64,000 nt of DNA. Source: Butyricicoccus pullicaecorum (GTDB lineage Bacteria; Bacillota; Clostridia; Oscillospirales; Butyricicoccaceae). A program made the translations under genes and the position numbers. Below, one piece after another: positions 42,744-51,706 of this stretch (its first letter is position 1; each line of letters begins with the position of its first letter). A model generated the notes under the pieces. The model had not been told where the DNA came from. It made no database searches and was given only the letters and a program-made list of their open reading frames with translations. The stretch lies in contig JAGZIY010000012.1 in NCBI GenBank assembly GCA_018365995.1, positions 1 through 64,000 of the forward strand, in the 5' to 3' direction.

Positions 42744-43592
42744 TCAGTTCGCCAGATATCGCTCCAAGATGTCAGCACAGGCATCTACTGTGAGCGCATT
42801 GATTGGCAGCTCCGTGCCAATTTGGTTGTTGAGATCAAAAATCACTTCGATGGTCTGCGGCACAGTGAGGCTCGCAGCACGCAGCGCATCTACCTGTGTA
42901 AAGATTTCCTCCGGCGTGCCTTGCATGAGAATCTTTCCGCCATGCATAACAATTACACGCCCTGCCTGAACTGCCTCGTCCATGTGATGTGTGATGAGCA
43001 CTACCGTGATCCCCATCTTTTCATTGAGTGTACGGATCACACGCATAACCTCCCGACGTCCTGCCGGATCGAGCATGGCTGTTGGCTCGTCAAAAACGAC
43101 ACACCTTGGCATCATGGCGATGACACCCGCAATTGCCACACGCTGCTTTTGACCGCCGGACAGCTTGTGCGGTGCATGCCGTCGAAACTCATACATACCA
43201 ACTGCCTTCAGCGCTTCCTCTACACGCTGACGAATTTCCGGGGGCGGTACACCCAAATTTTCGAGTGCAAATGCCACATCTTCCTCGACTACCGTTGCGA
43301 CAATTTGGTTATCCGGATTCTGGAATACCATTGCACAGGCTTTTCGTATATCATAAAGCTGCTTTGGATCTTTTGTATCCATACCGTCCACATATACTGT
43401 GCCGCCAGAGGGCAGGCGAATCCCATTGAAATGACTTGCAAGCGTCGATTTTCCCGATCCATTATGTCCCAGAACTGCTACAAATTCTCCGCTTTCGATG
43501 GAAAGATCGACACCATTGAGCGCAACCTTTTTTTCTCCCTCCGCTGACTGATAGATATAGGTCAGGTTTTCGGTCTTAATAATTTGATACAT
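42744..43592 (-). CDS. ecfA1: ECF transporter ATPase EcfA1
   Basis: This 282-residue ATPase has Walker A LGHNGSGKSTLASHFNG near 40, the signature LSGGQKQRVAIAGVIA near 144 and Walker B CVVFDEPTAMLDPAGR. The His switch lies in ITHHMDEAVQAG near 203. The C-terminal segment, EILERYLAN at the end, is the family coupling tail. It is the first of the ECF genes and lies 33 nt after the upstream methyltransferase gene. With ecfA2 and ecfT it forms the energy-coupling module used by several vitamin S components. Confidence 0.96.
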   Translation of the reverse strand: MYQIIKTENLTYIYQSAEGEKKVALNGVDLSIESGEFVAVLGHNGSGKSTLASHFNGIRLPSGGTVYVDGMDTKDPKQLYDIRKACAMVFQNPDNQIVATVVEEDVAFALENLGVPPPEIRQRVEEALKAVGMYEFRRHAPHKLSGGQKQRVAIAGVIAMMPRCVVFDEPTAMLDPAGRREVMRVIRTLNEKMGITVVLITHHMDEAVQAGRVIVMHGGKILMQGTPEEIFTQVDALRAASLTVPQTIEVIFDLNNQIGTELPINALTVDACADILERYLAN

Positions 43593-43625
43593 TGGGTCTT
43601 TCCTCTCCCATTTTGTTCTTTCAGC

Positions 43626-44492
43626 TCATCGTGCGGCGATATAACGCGCCGAGGAGCCACACGGCAGTACAAGCCCTGTCGAGGTGACTGGCAGACCGAT
43701 TTCCTGCGCCTCCACACGCCCCGGATGGCGACGCATTGCCGTCATTCCCAGAAGATATGCCATAACAGACGGAGCAAGTCCGGTCGAATAGCTGGAAATG
43801 AGCACAAACAGCGGTTGATCGGACAAAAGCTGCATGGTCAGCGTTATAAAATCTGCCACATCTTCCTCTATTTTCCATGTTTCTCCACTCGGTCCCCGTC
43901 CATAGCTCGGCGGATCCATAATGATTGCATCATAACGCCGCCCGCGCCGCAATTCACGCTGCACAAATTTTTTGCAATCATCTACAATCCAGCGAATCGG
44001 ACGGTCAGACAATCCTGAGGATGCTGCATTTTCCCGCGCCCACTGTGTCATACCCTTGGAAGCGTCTACATGGCATACACTGGCACCAGCCGCAGCAGCC
44101 GCGAGCGTTGCACCTCCTGTGTACGCAAAGAGATTCAAAACGCTGATTGGGCGACCGGCAGACCGTACCTGTTCCATGATAAAATCCCAGTTCGCCGCCT
44201 GCTCCGGGAACAATCCCGTATGCTTAAATGCCATCGGCTTGAGCTGAAAGGTCAGTTCCTTATAAGAAATCGCCCACTGCTCTGGCAAATGCCGGATCTC
44301 CCACTTTCCGCCCCCTGAGGACGAGCGGTGATAAACCGCACCTGCGCGGTTCCATACCCGATTTTCCTCTGTGCGCTGCCAGATTGCCTGTGGGTCTGGG
44401 CGCTGTAAGATTTGATTGCCCCAACGCTCCAGCTTTTCTCCGCCGCCGCAGTCCAACACTTCGTAATCCGCCCAGTTATTTGCAATCCACAT
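43626..44492 (-). CDS. Class I SAM-dependent methyltransferase, RlmI/RlmK-like
   Basis: This 288-residue protein belongs to a family of methyltransferases related to 23S rRNA cytosine methyltransferase RlmI. The SAM motif is VLNLFAYTGGATLAAAAAGASVCHVDASKGM near 118-148 and the catalytic area is IIMDPPSYGRGPSGETW near 199. The usual PUA-type N-terminal domain of RlmI is absent; instead there is a short Trp-rich start with KLERWGNQILQRPDPQAIW. The true target is not known. It may be the first gene of the ecf-truA operon, at 33 nt from ecfA1. Upstream bases 44493-44703 hold no other gene. Confidence 0.85.
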   Translation of the reverse strand: MWIANNWADYEVLDCGGGEKLERWGNQILQRPDPQAIWQRTEENRVWNRAGAVYHRSSSGGGKWEIRHLPEQWAISYKELTFQLKPMAFKHTGLFPEQAANWDFIMEQVRSAGRPISVLNLFAYTGGATLAAAAAGASVCHVDASKGMTQWARENAASSGLSDRPIRWIVDDCKKFVQRELRRGRRYDAIIMDPPSYGRGPSGETWKIEEDVADFITLTMQLLSDQPLFVLISSYSTGLAPSVMAYLLGMTAMRRHPGRVEAQEIGLPVTSTGLVLPCGSSARYIAAR

Positions 44493-44703
44493 CTAAAATA
44501 TCCTCCAATTGGAAAGGCTGTATTCGGTACGATTTTATTCTGCAATCCCGATAAAATGACAATAGTTTAACTCTTATATTGTATCACCAAACCTTCTCTG
44601 GCGCAATTCCAAGGCGTTCCAAAAACATCTCGATGTATCCATGAATTTTCCGGCAAAAAAACCAGTCCCACTCACGAAAAAGCCGATTTTATATGAACAA
44701 AGG

Positions 44704-44732
44704 TTGCAAGATAGCAAAAACCCTCGTATAAT
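44704..44732 (+). promoter_or_regulatory. Promoter of the LTA-synthase-like gene
   Basis: TTGCAA (44704-44709) and TATAAT (44727-44732) are 17 nt apart, 48 nt before the ATG. Confidence 0.8.
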
Positions 44733-44779
44733 GAAGAAAAAACAATACGCGATATGCGCATCACTATGAGGAAAAACGC

Positions 44780-46702
44780 ATGAAAAAATATCGTTCCGGA
44801 CAGTCTAATCGCTGGATCAGTTTAAGCCCTTCCGCTTTGGGATATACCCGCTATACCGGAAAACGCGGGCGCCGTTCTGCCCTGCGGGTGTGGCGTATGC
44901 GCTGGCTGACGCTTTTGGGGCTTATTCTTTCCGGTCTTGGAATTGGATTTTGCAGTCTGCGTCTGGCTGCCGGTCCGTTTGGGCAGGCTATGTTTGACAG
45001 CTATTTCACACATCCATCTATCCTTTGGCTCAATATTGCGCCGGTTGTAATCCTGCTCCTATTGCTCTGGTTTGTGCTCCGAAAGGCATGGCTTTCCGTG
45101 CTCCTTGGGGGCGGAGCCATCACGATCCTATCTATTTCAAACTATTTTAAGCTCACGTTTCGCGACGATCCCCTGACTGCGGCTGACCTTGGGCTCGCAG
45201 CAGAGGGACTTCAGATGGCTGGGCACTATGTAACGGCAATCAGTTCAGAGGTGCTAACTGCTTGTTTGCTGCTTGTGGGCTGTATTCTGCTTCTGGCGCT
45301 GATTTGCCGTGCACGCCCATCGCAAACATGGAAGGGGCAGATTGTTGGCACGACTTTATGTCTGCTATTGCTTGCAGGCGGTATCTGGACATTTTATACT
45401 GGCGGCAAATATACGCAAACAGCTTGGCACAGCTGGACGGACAATGCTGAAGATATCAACCAGTGGTCTGCAACACAGGTCTATCTTTCAAAGGGCTTTG
45501 TCTATCCTTTTTTGCACAGCCTGCCTGAAGCAACCGAAGAAAAGCCGACAGGCTACAAAAAAAGCAGTGTGGAGGCAATCATCAAAGAGCACCCAGATGC
45601 CAATATTCCAGAAAGCCAAAAAGTAAATATTGTATCAATCATGCTGGAAGGCTTCAACGATCTCACACAGTTTGCAGACATCGAACTGCGCGAAGATAAG
45701 AAAAACCCGTACAAGCCCTTCCATGACCTTGAGAAGGTAAGCTACACCGGTCGTCTAATCACCAATATTTTTGCGGCAGGCACCGTGGACACCGAGCGCG
45801 GACATATCACAGGTATGACAGACTATGGTGACCTACGGCATAACACATGGTCCTACGCTCGATACTTTCAATCACAAGGCTACATCACACAAGGCAGTCA
45901 CCCTTCCAACGACTGGTTCTATAACCGCAAAAATATCAATGCACATCTGGGGTTTGATGATTACTATTTTCTGGAAAATCATTATGCTGACATCAATGAC
46001 GGAAAAATCGCCATGGACGATGTACTGCTTCCTGAAATCTATAATCTTTTAGTACAGGATATGGCGCGCAAAAAGCCTGTGTTTTCTTTCAATGTGACCT
46101 ACCAAAACCATGGTCCCTATCCAATTGGCTGGCTGCGCTACGGCGAATATGTGCCCAAAGGCGTTTACAGTGAGGATACCTACTATATTCTCAACAACTA
46201 TTTGGGCGGCATCGAAAAAACCGGCAGACAGCTTATTAAACTTAAGAAAAAGTTGGATGCTCTGGACGAACCGGTTGTCCTTTTCCTGTATGGCGATCAC
46301 AACCCATGGCTGGGCGATGGCAACAGTGTTTATAAAGAGCTGGGTGTCAACTTTAACCTTTCTACACAGGAGGGATTCGAAAACTATTATGGTACGCGCT
46401 ATCTCATATGGGCAAACGAAGCAGCCAAGGATGTGCTTTCATTTGATTTCACAGGCAAAGGTCCAGACCTCAGTCCCGCCTTCCTGATGGCACATTTCTT
46501 TGAACTTGTGGGCTGGGAGGGTCCAACCCTCACGCAAGTTACAGCACCGCTTCTTGAGCACGTGACAGTTGCAAGCAATCAGGGTGTTTTCTTCTATGAC
46601 GGCAAGCTGACCACCGACCTGCCCGCATCTGCTGAGCCTGCATGGAAAGCCTACACCAATCTGTGCTATTATCTGCGCAATGAATACCGTGTAAAACCTT
46701 AA
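44780..46702 (+). CDS. LTA synthase family (sulfatase-fold phosphoglycerol transferase)
   Basis: The 640-residue protein has an N-terminal membrane part (about 40-240, five segments) and an extracellular sulfatase-like domain. Metal and catalytic residues are seen as SIMLEGFND near 289 (Glu), AAGTVDTERGHITG near 337 (nucleophile Thr), and LYGDHNPWLGD near 508 (Asp-His). It resembles lipoteichoic-acid or glycan phosphoglycerol transferases. GTVDTERG differs slightly from the LtaS consensus, so the polymer made is open. The ATG follows GAGGAAAAACGC. A radical-SAM gene follows after 32 nt and may be co-transcribed. Confidence 0.9.
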   Translation: MKKYRSGQSNRWISLSPSALGYTRYTGKRGRRSALRVWRMRWLTLLGLILSGLGIGFCSLRLAAGPFGQAMFDSYFTHPSILWLNIAPVVILLLLLWFVLRKAWLSVLLGGGAITILSISNYFKLTFRDDPLTAADLGLAAEGLQMAGHYVTAISSEVLTACLLLVGCILLLALICRARPSQTWKGQIVGTTLCLLLLAGGIWTFYTGGKYTQTAWHSWTDNAEDINQWSATQVYLSKGFVYPFLHSLPEATEEKPTGYKKSSVEAIIKEHPDANIPESQKVNIVSIMLEGFNDLTQFADIELREDKKNPYKPFHDLEKVSYTGRLITNIFAAGTVDTERGHITGMTDYGDLRHNTWSYARYFQSQGYITQGSHPSNDWFYNRKNINAHLGFDDYYFLENHYADINDGKIAMDDVLLPEIYNLLVQDMARKKPVFSFNVTYQNHGPYPIGWLRYGEYVPKGVYSEDTYYILNNYLGGIEKTGRQLIKLKKKLDALDEPVVLFLYGDHNPWLGDGNSVYKELGVNFNLSTQEGFENYYGTRYLIWANEAAKDVLSFDFTGKGPDLSPAFLMAHFFELVGWEGPTLTQVTAPLLEHVTVASNQGVFFYDGKLTTDLPASAEPAWKAYTNLCYYLRNEYRVKP

Positions 46703-46734
46703 CCCCATCTATTTTCCCAAAATAAGGAGTTATC

Positions 46735-48678
46735 ATGTCTGAATTTCTTCCCATCTCCCGCGCCGATATGGAGGCGCGAGGCTGGTATTACTGTGACTTT
46801 TTAATTGTAACTGGCGATGCCTATATCGATCATCCCTCTTTTGGCACGGCGATTATTTCCCGTGTGCTGGAAGATGCCGGCTTCCGTGTGGCGATTTTAT
46901 CCCAGCCTTGCTTTACGGACGAGCGGGATTTTACTGCAATGGGTCGGCCGCGCTATGGTATCCTCATCAATGCAGGAAATATCGACTCCATGGTCGCTCA
47001 TTATACCGCTGCCAAAAAACGCCGTCACGATGATTCCTATACTCCGGGCGGTGTTGGCGGCAAACGTCCGGACCGCGCCGTGACTGTCTATTCCATGCTG
47101 GCGCGCCGCGCTTTTCCGGAAACTCCGATCTATATTGGTGGCTTGGAGGCAAGTCTGCGCCGTTTTGCGCATTACGACTATTGGAGCGACCAAATCATGC
47201 CCTCGATTCTGTCCTCCTCAGGTGCTGATGCGCTCATGTATGGTATGAGTGAGCGCTCTGTCTTAGCGCTTGCCAAAAATCTGAAAGCGGGAAAGCGCGG
47301 TGCCGATGCGGTTCGAAATATCCGCGGCATTGCCTACTTTGCACACGATACAGAAGAGATCCCATTTCCCTTTGTCACCTGTCCGTCCTACGAGGACACC
47401 CTGCAAAGCAAGGAATCCTATGCCCGCTCGGTCAAGATGCAATATGATGAAGCTGACCATGTACGTGGCAAAGCAATCCTTCAGACACATGGCAAACGTC
47501 TGCTTGTACAGAATCCACCTTCGATTCCGCTGAATATGCAGGAAATGGATCGTATCTATGCTTTGCCCTTTATGCGCACCTATCACCCTTCCTATGAAGC
47601 AGAGGGCGGGGTGCCTGCCATTCAGGAGGTACAGTTTTCTATCATACACAACCGCGGCTGTTTTGGCGCGTGCAACTTTTGTGCACTTGCATTCCATCAG
47701 GGGCGGTATATCTCTGCGCGCTCTCACGATTCCGTTGTACACGAAGCCGAACAAATTGCCCAGCATCCGGATTTTAAGGGATATATCCACGATGTTGGCG
47801 GCCCGACCGCCAATTTTCGCTTTCCCTCCTGTAAGCATCAGGAAACACATGGGCTGTGTGTCAACAAGCGCTGTCTTTTCCCTTCGGCATGCAAAAATCT
47901 GGAGGCAGATCATCAGGATTATTTAAAGCTGCTGCGTCGTCTGCGCGAGGTTCCCGGTGTCAAAAAGGTCTTTGTCCGTTCTGGTCTGCGTTATGACTAT
48001 ATGATGGCAGATGACAATGATGAATTCTTCCTCGAACTGGTCAAGCACCATATTTCCGGTCAGCTCAAGGTTGCACCGGAACACATGAGTGATAACGCTT
48101 TGTATTATATGGGTAAACCATCATTCTCTGTTTATGAAAAATTCCGCGAGCGTTACGCACGAATCAATGAAAAACTAGGCAAAAAGCAATACCTTGTTCC
48201 TTATCTGATGTCCTCCCACCCGGGAGCTACCTTACAGGACGCCATTCAAATGGCTTGTTACCTGAACAAAGTAGGCTATATGCCCCAGCAGGTACAGGAT
48301 TTTTATCCCACACCGGGTACGCTCTCGACCGCCATGTATTATACAGAAATCGACCCGCGAACCATGAAGCCTGTCTATGTTGCAAAAACGCCAGAGGAGA
48401 AAGCAATGCAGCGTGCGCTGCTGCAATGGCGTCGTCCAGAAAAGCGTCCGATTATCATCTCAGCGCTTCGAAAAGCAGGACGTGAAGACTTGATTGGATT
48501 CGGCAAAGAATGTCTCATTCGTCCATTGCCCGGTGAACCGTGGAGCAAAAAGCCTTCCAAGCAGGAGGAGCGCCGCCAATCGCGTCCCCCTAAGCATGGC
48601 GGAAAAACGAAGCGTCCCCTTCCTCCCAAAAAGGGAAAACGAAAAGCCGCGCAGAAGGGTATCCAACACATGAGATAA
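46735..48678 (+). CDS. YgiQ family radical SAM protein (UPF0313)
   Basis: The 647-residue protein has the radical-SAM cluster motif NRGCFGACNFCALAFHQGR (C-x3-C-x2-C) near 305-320. The family N-terminus has EARGWYYCDFLIVTGDAYIDHPSFGTAIISRVLE and the C-terminal domain has EHMSDNALYYMGKPSFSVYEKF and QVQDFYPTPGTLSTAMYYTEIDP. The last 60 residues are basic and Pro/Lys/Arg-rich. No reaction is established for the YgiQ family. AAGGAG lies before the ATG. A terminator follows. Confidence 0.95.
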   Translation: MSEFLPISRADMEARGWYYCDFLIVTGDAYIDHPSFGTAIISRVLEDAGFRVAILSQPCFTDERDFTAMGRPRYGILINAGNIDSMVAHYTAAKKRRHDDSYTPGGVGGKRPDRAVTVYSMLARRAFPETPIYIGGLEASLRRFAHYDYWSDQIMPSILSSSGADALMYGMSERSVLALAKNLKAGKRGADAVRNIRGIAYFAHDTEEIPFPFVTCPSYEDTLQSKESYARSVKMQYDEADHVRGKAILQTHGKRLLVQNPPSIPLNMQEMDRIYALPFMRTYHPSYEAEGGVPAIQEVQFSIIHNRGCFGACNFCALAFHQGRYISARSHDSVVHEAEQIAQHPDFKGYIHDVGGPTANFRFPSCKHQETHGLCVNKRCLFPSACKNLEADHQDYLKLLRRLREVPGVKKVFVRSGLRYDYMMADDNDEFFLELVKHHISGQLKVAPEHMSDNALYYMGKPSFSVYEKFRERYARINEKLGKKQYLVPYLMSSHPGATLQDAIQMACYLNKVGYMPQQVQDFYPTPGTLSTAMYYTEIDPRTMKPVYVAKTPEEKAMQRALLQWRRPEKRPIIISALRKAGREDLIGFGKECLIRPLPGEPWSKKPSKQEERRQSRPPKHGGKTKRPLPPKKGKRKAAQKGIQHMR

Positions 48679-48714
48679 TCGCAAAGGACATAACAAAATA
48701 CACTCCAAACATCA

Positions 48715-48756
48715 AAAGGGTTTGCTGTCTGTTAAAAACAGACAGTAAGCCCTTTC
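48715..48756 (+). terminator. Terminator of the YgiQ gene
   Basis: AAAGGG-TTGCTGTCTGTT pairs with AACAGACAG-AAGCCCTTT around AAAA, with small mismatches. The T run is modest. Confidence 0.75.
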
Positions 48757-48785
48757 CCTACGCCCTAATTTATCTGTAATTGCAT

Positions 48786-48836
48786 AAAAAATCCCCATCT
48801 GTTTCGATGACATATCCACCACAACAGACAGGGATT
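48786..48836 (-). terminator. Terminator of the siroheme reductase gene
   Basis: On the minus strand AAATCCC-TGT-CTGTT pairs with AACAG-ATG-GGGATTT across a long loop, followed by TTTTTTATG. It lies 50 nt behind the reductase stop. Confidence 0.65.
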
Positions 48837-48887
48837 TGCTCAATTTCTGACTTTTTTGTTCAACAGATATCTGTATATATATGGCAC

Positions 48888-50432
48888 TCAGTCCAAATAC
48901 GGCTGTGCCAATGCGCGCAAATCCTTCATATGGTTTGGAATCCACTCGTCATATCGCTCACACTCGCGGGTGACTGCCTTTGCCAAATCCATTAAGAACA
49001 GCGGAATCTGATCCTCCAGAATTGCGCCCCAGCTCTCACCAAACCTCTCACTTCCCAGTTCTGCGCTTCCGCCTACATACAGCGTATATGCAGGAACCGG
49101 CTTACCATCAATAACTTTCACGCCGCCGCGAAATCCGATACTTCCCACCTGATGCGTTCCGCAAGAGGACGGACAGCCCGAAATATGAATCTGCGGCAGC
49201 ACGCCGTCCGGGATGTTAGCAGAACGTGCAGCTTCCACACAAATACGATAAAGCCGCTGGGAATCGCGCACACCCTGCTGACAAATCTCTGCACCGACAC
49301 AGCAAACGGACGTCTCAAATAAGGTATTGGCACCGTCCTCAGTGACACGAAGCACCTCCTTTGCCTCCTGTGCCGTACAATGAATGATATACATGGTATT
49401 GTCTGCACCCAAGCGCAATTCTACGGCGTCCATATCTCGAATCGTATCATACAAGGCTGTCAGTGTCTGTGCACTCGGCATACCACCCAGCGGGTGATAC
49501 CATACCGCAAACAACCCTGACTGCTTTTGTGGAATGACACGTCTATCCTCAATGGTACTGCCGTCACCAGTTTTGGTAACCGCTTGTGCACAAACAGTCA
49601 AATCCAAACCACCCTCTTGCTTTACAGCCTCGAGTTGTTCTGAAAAAGCTGCACGATATGCCTCCTCACCCCCCAACGCATCTGGCATATAGCGTGTACG
49701 CGCCTTGGCACGCTGGCTGTAATTTCCATACTTCATAAACGTATTTACCATGGCACGTGTGTAATAGAGCAGCTCATTTCCAGATACCCCACTTGCCATT
49801 AAAATTCCCATACGCGGATTGGGACCCATACCACCGGCACTATACACATCAAATGTGCCATCTTCCCGCGCAACAAAACCCAAATCTCGAATGGTTGCAT
49901 GCGCAGTATTTTGGAGATGATTTGCAAACCCTACCTTCAATTTACGAGGCAATTTAATATCGCGCAAAATAGAGAGCAAATATTCTCCCACTGCCTCTGC
50001 ATAGGGCAGAACATCAAACATCTCCCCCGGCAATACGCCGGATAGCGGGGGTGCTATCACGTTGCGTGGATTGTCTCCGCCCCCACCACGGCAAAAAATA
50101 TTATATTCGAGGGCTTCATTGGCGATTGCCAGAATTTGTCTGCCTTTCAAATGATGCAGCTGAATGGTTTCTCCGGTTGTCAGCTTAACTGTAGTCAGCT
50201 CATATCGTTTAAGCATATCCACGATAAATCCCAACTGCTCCTTGGTGACACGACCCGCAGTCATGCGTAAACGCAGCATGCCATATTTTTCATTCCGCTC
50301 TGCATAGCTTCCAAAGGAACCTGAAATCCCTTTATATTTCTGGCGCAGCATCTGTCCCGTATAAAACATTCTTGTCGCTTCGTCAAACTGTTTCAGTTCT
50401 GCACGGAATGTCTCAACGATTTCCTTTTTCAT
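48888..50432 (-). CDS. Siroheme nitrite/sulfite reductase
   Basis: The 514-residue protein has the two ferredoxin-like half domains and siroheme/4Fe-4S domains of nitrite and sulfite reductases. The cluster ligands are C-x5-C in CCVGAEICQQGVRDS near 375 and C-x3-C in ISGCPSSCGTHQVG near 415. Siroheme-contacting basic residues are visible in MLRLRMTAGRVTKEQ and YSQRAKARTRYMPD. Whether it reduces nitrite or sulfite is not decided by sequence. ATG at 50432 is chosen because GGGAGA lies 6 nt upstream; the ATG two codons before is too close. It stands alone; no cysH, cysJ or nir partner is near. cysE lies 24 kb away. Confidence 0.9.
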   Translation of the reverse strand: MKKEIVETFRAELKQFDEATRMFYTGQMLRQKYKGISGSFGSYAERNEKYGMLRLRMTAGRVTKEQLGFIVDMLKRYELTTVKLTTGETIQLHHLKGRQILAIANEALEYNIFCRGGGGDNPRNVIAPPLSGVLPGEMFDVLPYAEAVGEYLLSILRDIKLPRKLKVGFANHLQNTAHATIRDLGFVAREDGTFDVYSAGGMGPNPRMGILMASGVSGNELLYYTRAMVNTFMKYGNYSQRAKARTRYMPDALGGEEAYRAAFSEQLEAVKQEGGLDLTVCAQAVTKTGDGSTIEDRRVIPQKQSGLFAVWYHPLGGMPSAQTLTALYDTIRDMDAVELRLGADNTMYIIHCTAQEAKEVLRVTEDGANTLFETSVCCVGAEICQQGVRDSQRLYRICVEAARSANIPDGVLPQIHISGCPSSCGTHQVGSIGFRGGVKVIDGKPVPAYTLYVGGSAELGSERFGESWGAILEDQIPLFLMDLAKAVTRECERYDEWIPNHMKDLRALAQPYLD

Positions 50433-50544
50433 GATCATTCTCCCTCTCTCTCGAATTTTGAAATCTATATTTTCTTGTCGAAATTATATCCCTTCATACA
50501 AGAGCCTTTGTGATAAACACCTGCTCTTGCAGTATCCCCCCTAC

Positions 50545-50850
50545 CTATAAAAAATACTCCAATACAAAAACAGCAATACAAGCTGCACTCGCAACCGTAA
50601 ACAGAGAACGTCCCTGCCATGCAAAGAAAATTGCAGCTGCCAAACCTGCAAGCGCAGAAAATGGTGTCTCTGTTGCATATAAAATCGCCGGGAATGTCAT
50701 AACAGCGAGGGTCACATACGGCATATAATAGAGAAACGAACGAATGGTACGATTTTTAATCTCTTTACGAATAAGCGTCAGTGGAAGGACACGAATCAGG
50801 TAGGTCACCACTGCCATGACGGCGATATATAAATATACTTCATGTTTCAT
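50545..50850 (-). CDS. azlD: AzlD branched-chain amino acid export subunit
   Basis: AzlD is the small partner of AzlC in the branched-chain amino acid exporter. The 101-residue protein has about three membrane segments and the family start MKHEVYLYIAVMAVVTYLIRVLPLTLIRKEIKNRTIRSFLYYMPYVTLAVMTFPAILYATE. The start lies 11 nt inside the azlC end, so the two are coupled. A longer in-frame start at 50892 lies well within azlC and is not needed. The protein may give resistance to leucine analogues in relatives. Confidence 0.92.
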   Translation of the reverse strand: MKHEVYLYIAVMAVVTYLIRVLPLTLIRKEIKNRTIRSFLYYMPYVTLAVMTFPAILYATETPFSALAGLAAAIFFAWQGRSLFTVASAACIAVFVLEYFL

Positions 50851-51574
50851 TGGGATCTTCCCCCCGAACTGGAAAACAGAACGCAGCCACACCCGAAACC
50901 AATATTGTCAAAACAATAATGCGCATACCTGAAGAAATGCCAGACAAAACCGGAATCCATGTAAAGAGCGCACTCAAAAGCATAGAGATCACAACGACCC
51001 CAGCAATCACGCGATCTTTGCGAGCCGGGGGCAGAATCACTGCCAGAAACATACCATATAATGCAACAGACAGTGCACTGACTACGCGGCTTGGCAATGC
51101 CTCTCCCATCAAAATCCCCAAGCATGTGCCAAGCGCCCATCCCGGAGCTGCAACAGAAATCGCCCCAAAGCAATAATATGGGTCTAGTCTGTCCGGTACC
51201 GCTGCAGAAATCCCAAAAATTTCGTCTGTCACCGTATATCCCATCAAAAGCCGCTGCCAAGTGGGAGTTTCCGGTGCAATTTTTTGACTGAGTGCACAGG
51301 ACATCAGCATATAGCGCAAATTGATTACAAACTGTGTAAATGCCATTTCCCAATATGGTGCACCCGCAGCAATCAATCCGAGTGCTGCAAACTCTCCGGC
51401 AGATGTGTTATTGAGCAAACTCATCCATATTGCTTGTCCTGCTGTAAGCCCGCTGACCTTTGCCGCAATGCCCAATGTAAAGGAAACTGCAAGATATCCA
51501 AGTCCAATTGGCACGCCGTCACGCAGACCTCGAAAATACCATGTGCCATGTGATCCAACCATGAACAAAATCAT
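50840..51574 (-). CDS. azlC: AzlC branched-chain amino acid exporter subunit
   Basis: The 244-residue protein has five or more membrane segments and the family pattern FRGLRDGVPIGLGYLAVSFTLGIAAKVSGLTAGQAIWMSLLNNTSAGEFAALGLIAAGAPYWEMAFTQFVINLRYMLMSCALSQK. AzlC with AzlD exports branched-chain amino acids in Bacillus. The start may be the ATG at 51574, directly after GAAGGGG, or the one at 51562, 12 nt further on. A promoter TTTACA-17-TACAAT lies at 51594-51622. Confidence 0.93.
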   Translation of the reverse strand: MILFMVGSHGTWYFRGLRDGVPIGLGYLAVSFTLGIAAKVSGLTAGQAIWMSLLNNTSAGEFAALGLIAAGAPYWEMAFTQFVINLRYMLMSCALSQKIAPETPTWQRLLMGYTVTDEIFGISAAVPDRLDPYYCFGAISVAAPGWALGTCLGILMGEALPSRVVSALSVALYGMFLAVILPPARKDRVIAGVVVISMLLSALFTWIPVLSGISSGMRIIVLTILVSGVAAFCFPVRGEDPNET

Positions 51575-51593
51575 CCCCTTCTAACTTAATTCT

Positions 51594-51622
51594 ATTGTAT
51601 CATGGAAAATCATACATGTAAA
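51594..51622 (-). promoter_or_regulatory. Promoter of azlCD
   Basis: On the minus strand TTTACA (51617-51622) and TACAAT (51594-51599) are 17 nt apart. Confidence 0.75.
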
Positions 51623-51655
51623 ACCCGTACCTGCCATCTCGAAATAGAGGCAAAC

Positions 51656-51683
51656 AAAAAGACCACACTCATGTGGTCTTTTT
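51656..51683 (-). terminator. Terminator of the third chemoreceptor gene
   Basis: AAAAAGACCAC pairs with GTGGTCTTTTT around ACTCAT, with A and T runs on both sides. Confidence 0.85.
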
Positions 51684-51706
51684 GCTATCCTCTAAAATTT
51701 TTTTTC

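Noticed and set aside
42019..43547. Long plus-strand frames of about 240 residues opposite ecfA1 and ecfA2
   Set aside because: The opposite strand has complete ATPase genes; these frames have no ribosome site or family pattern.
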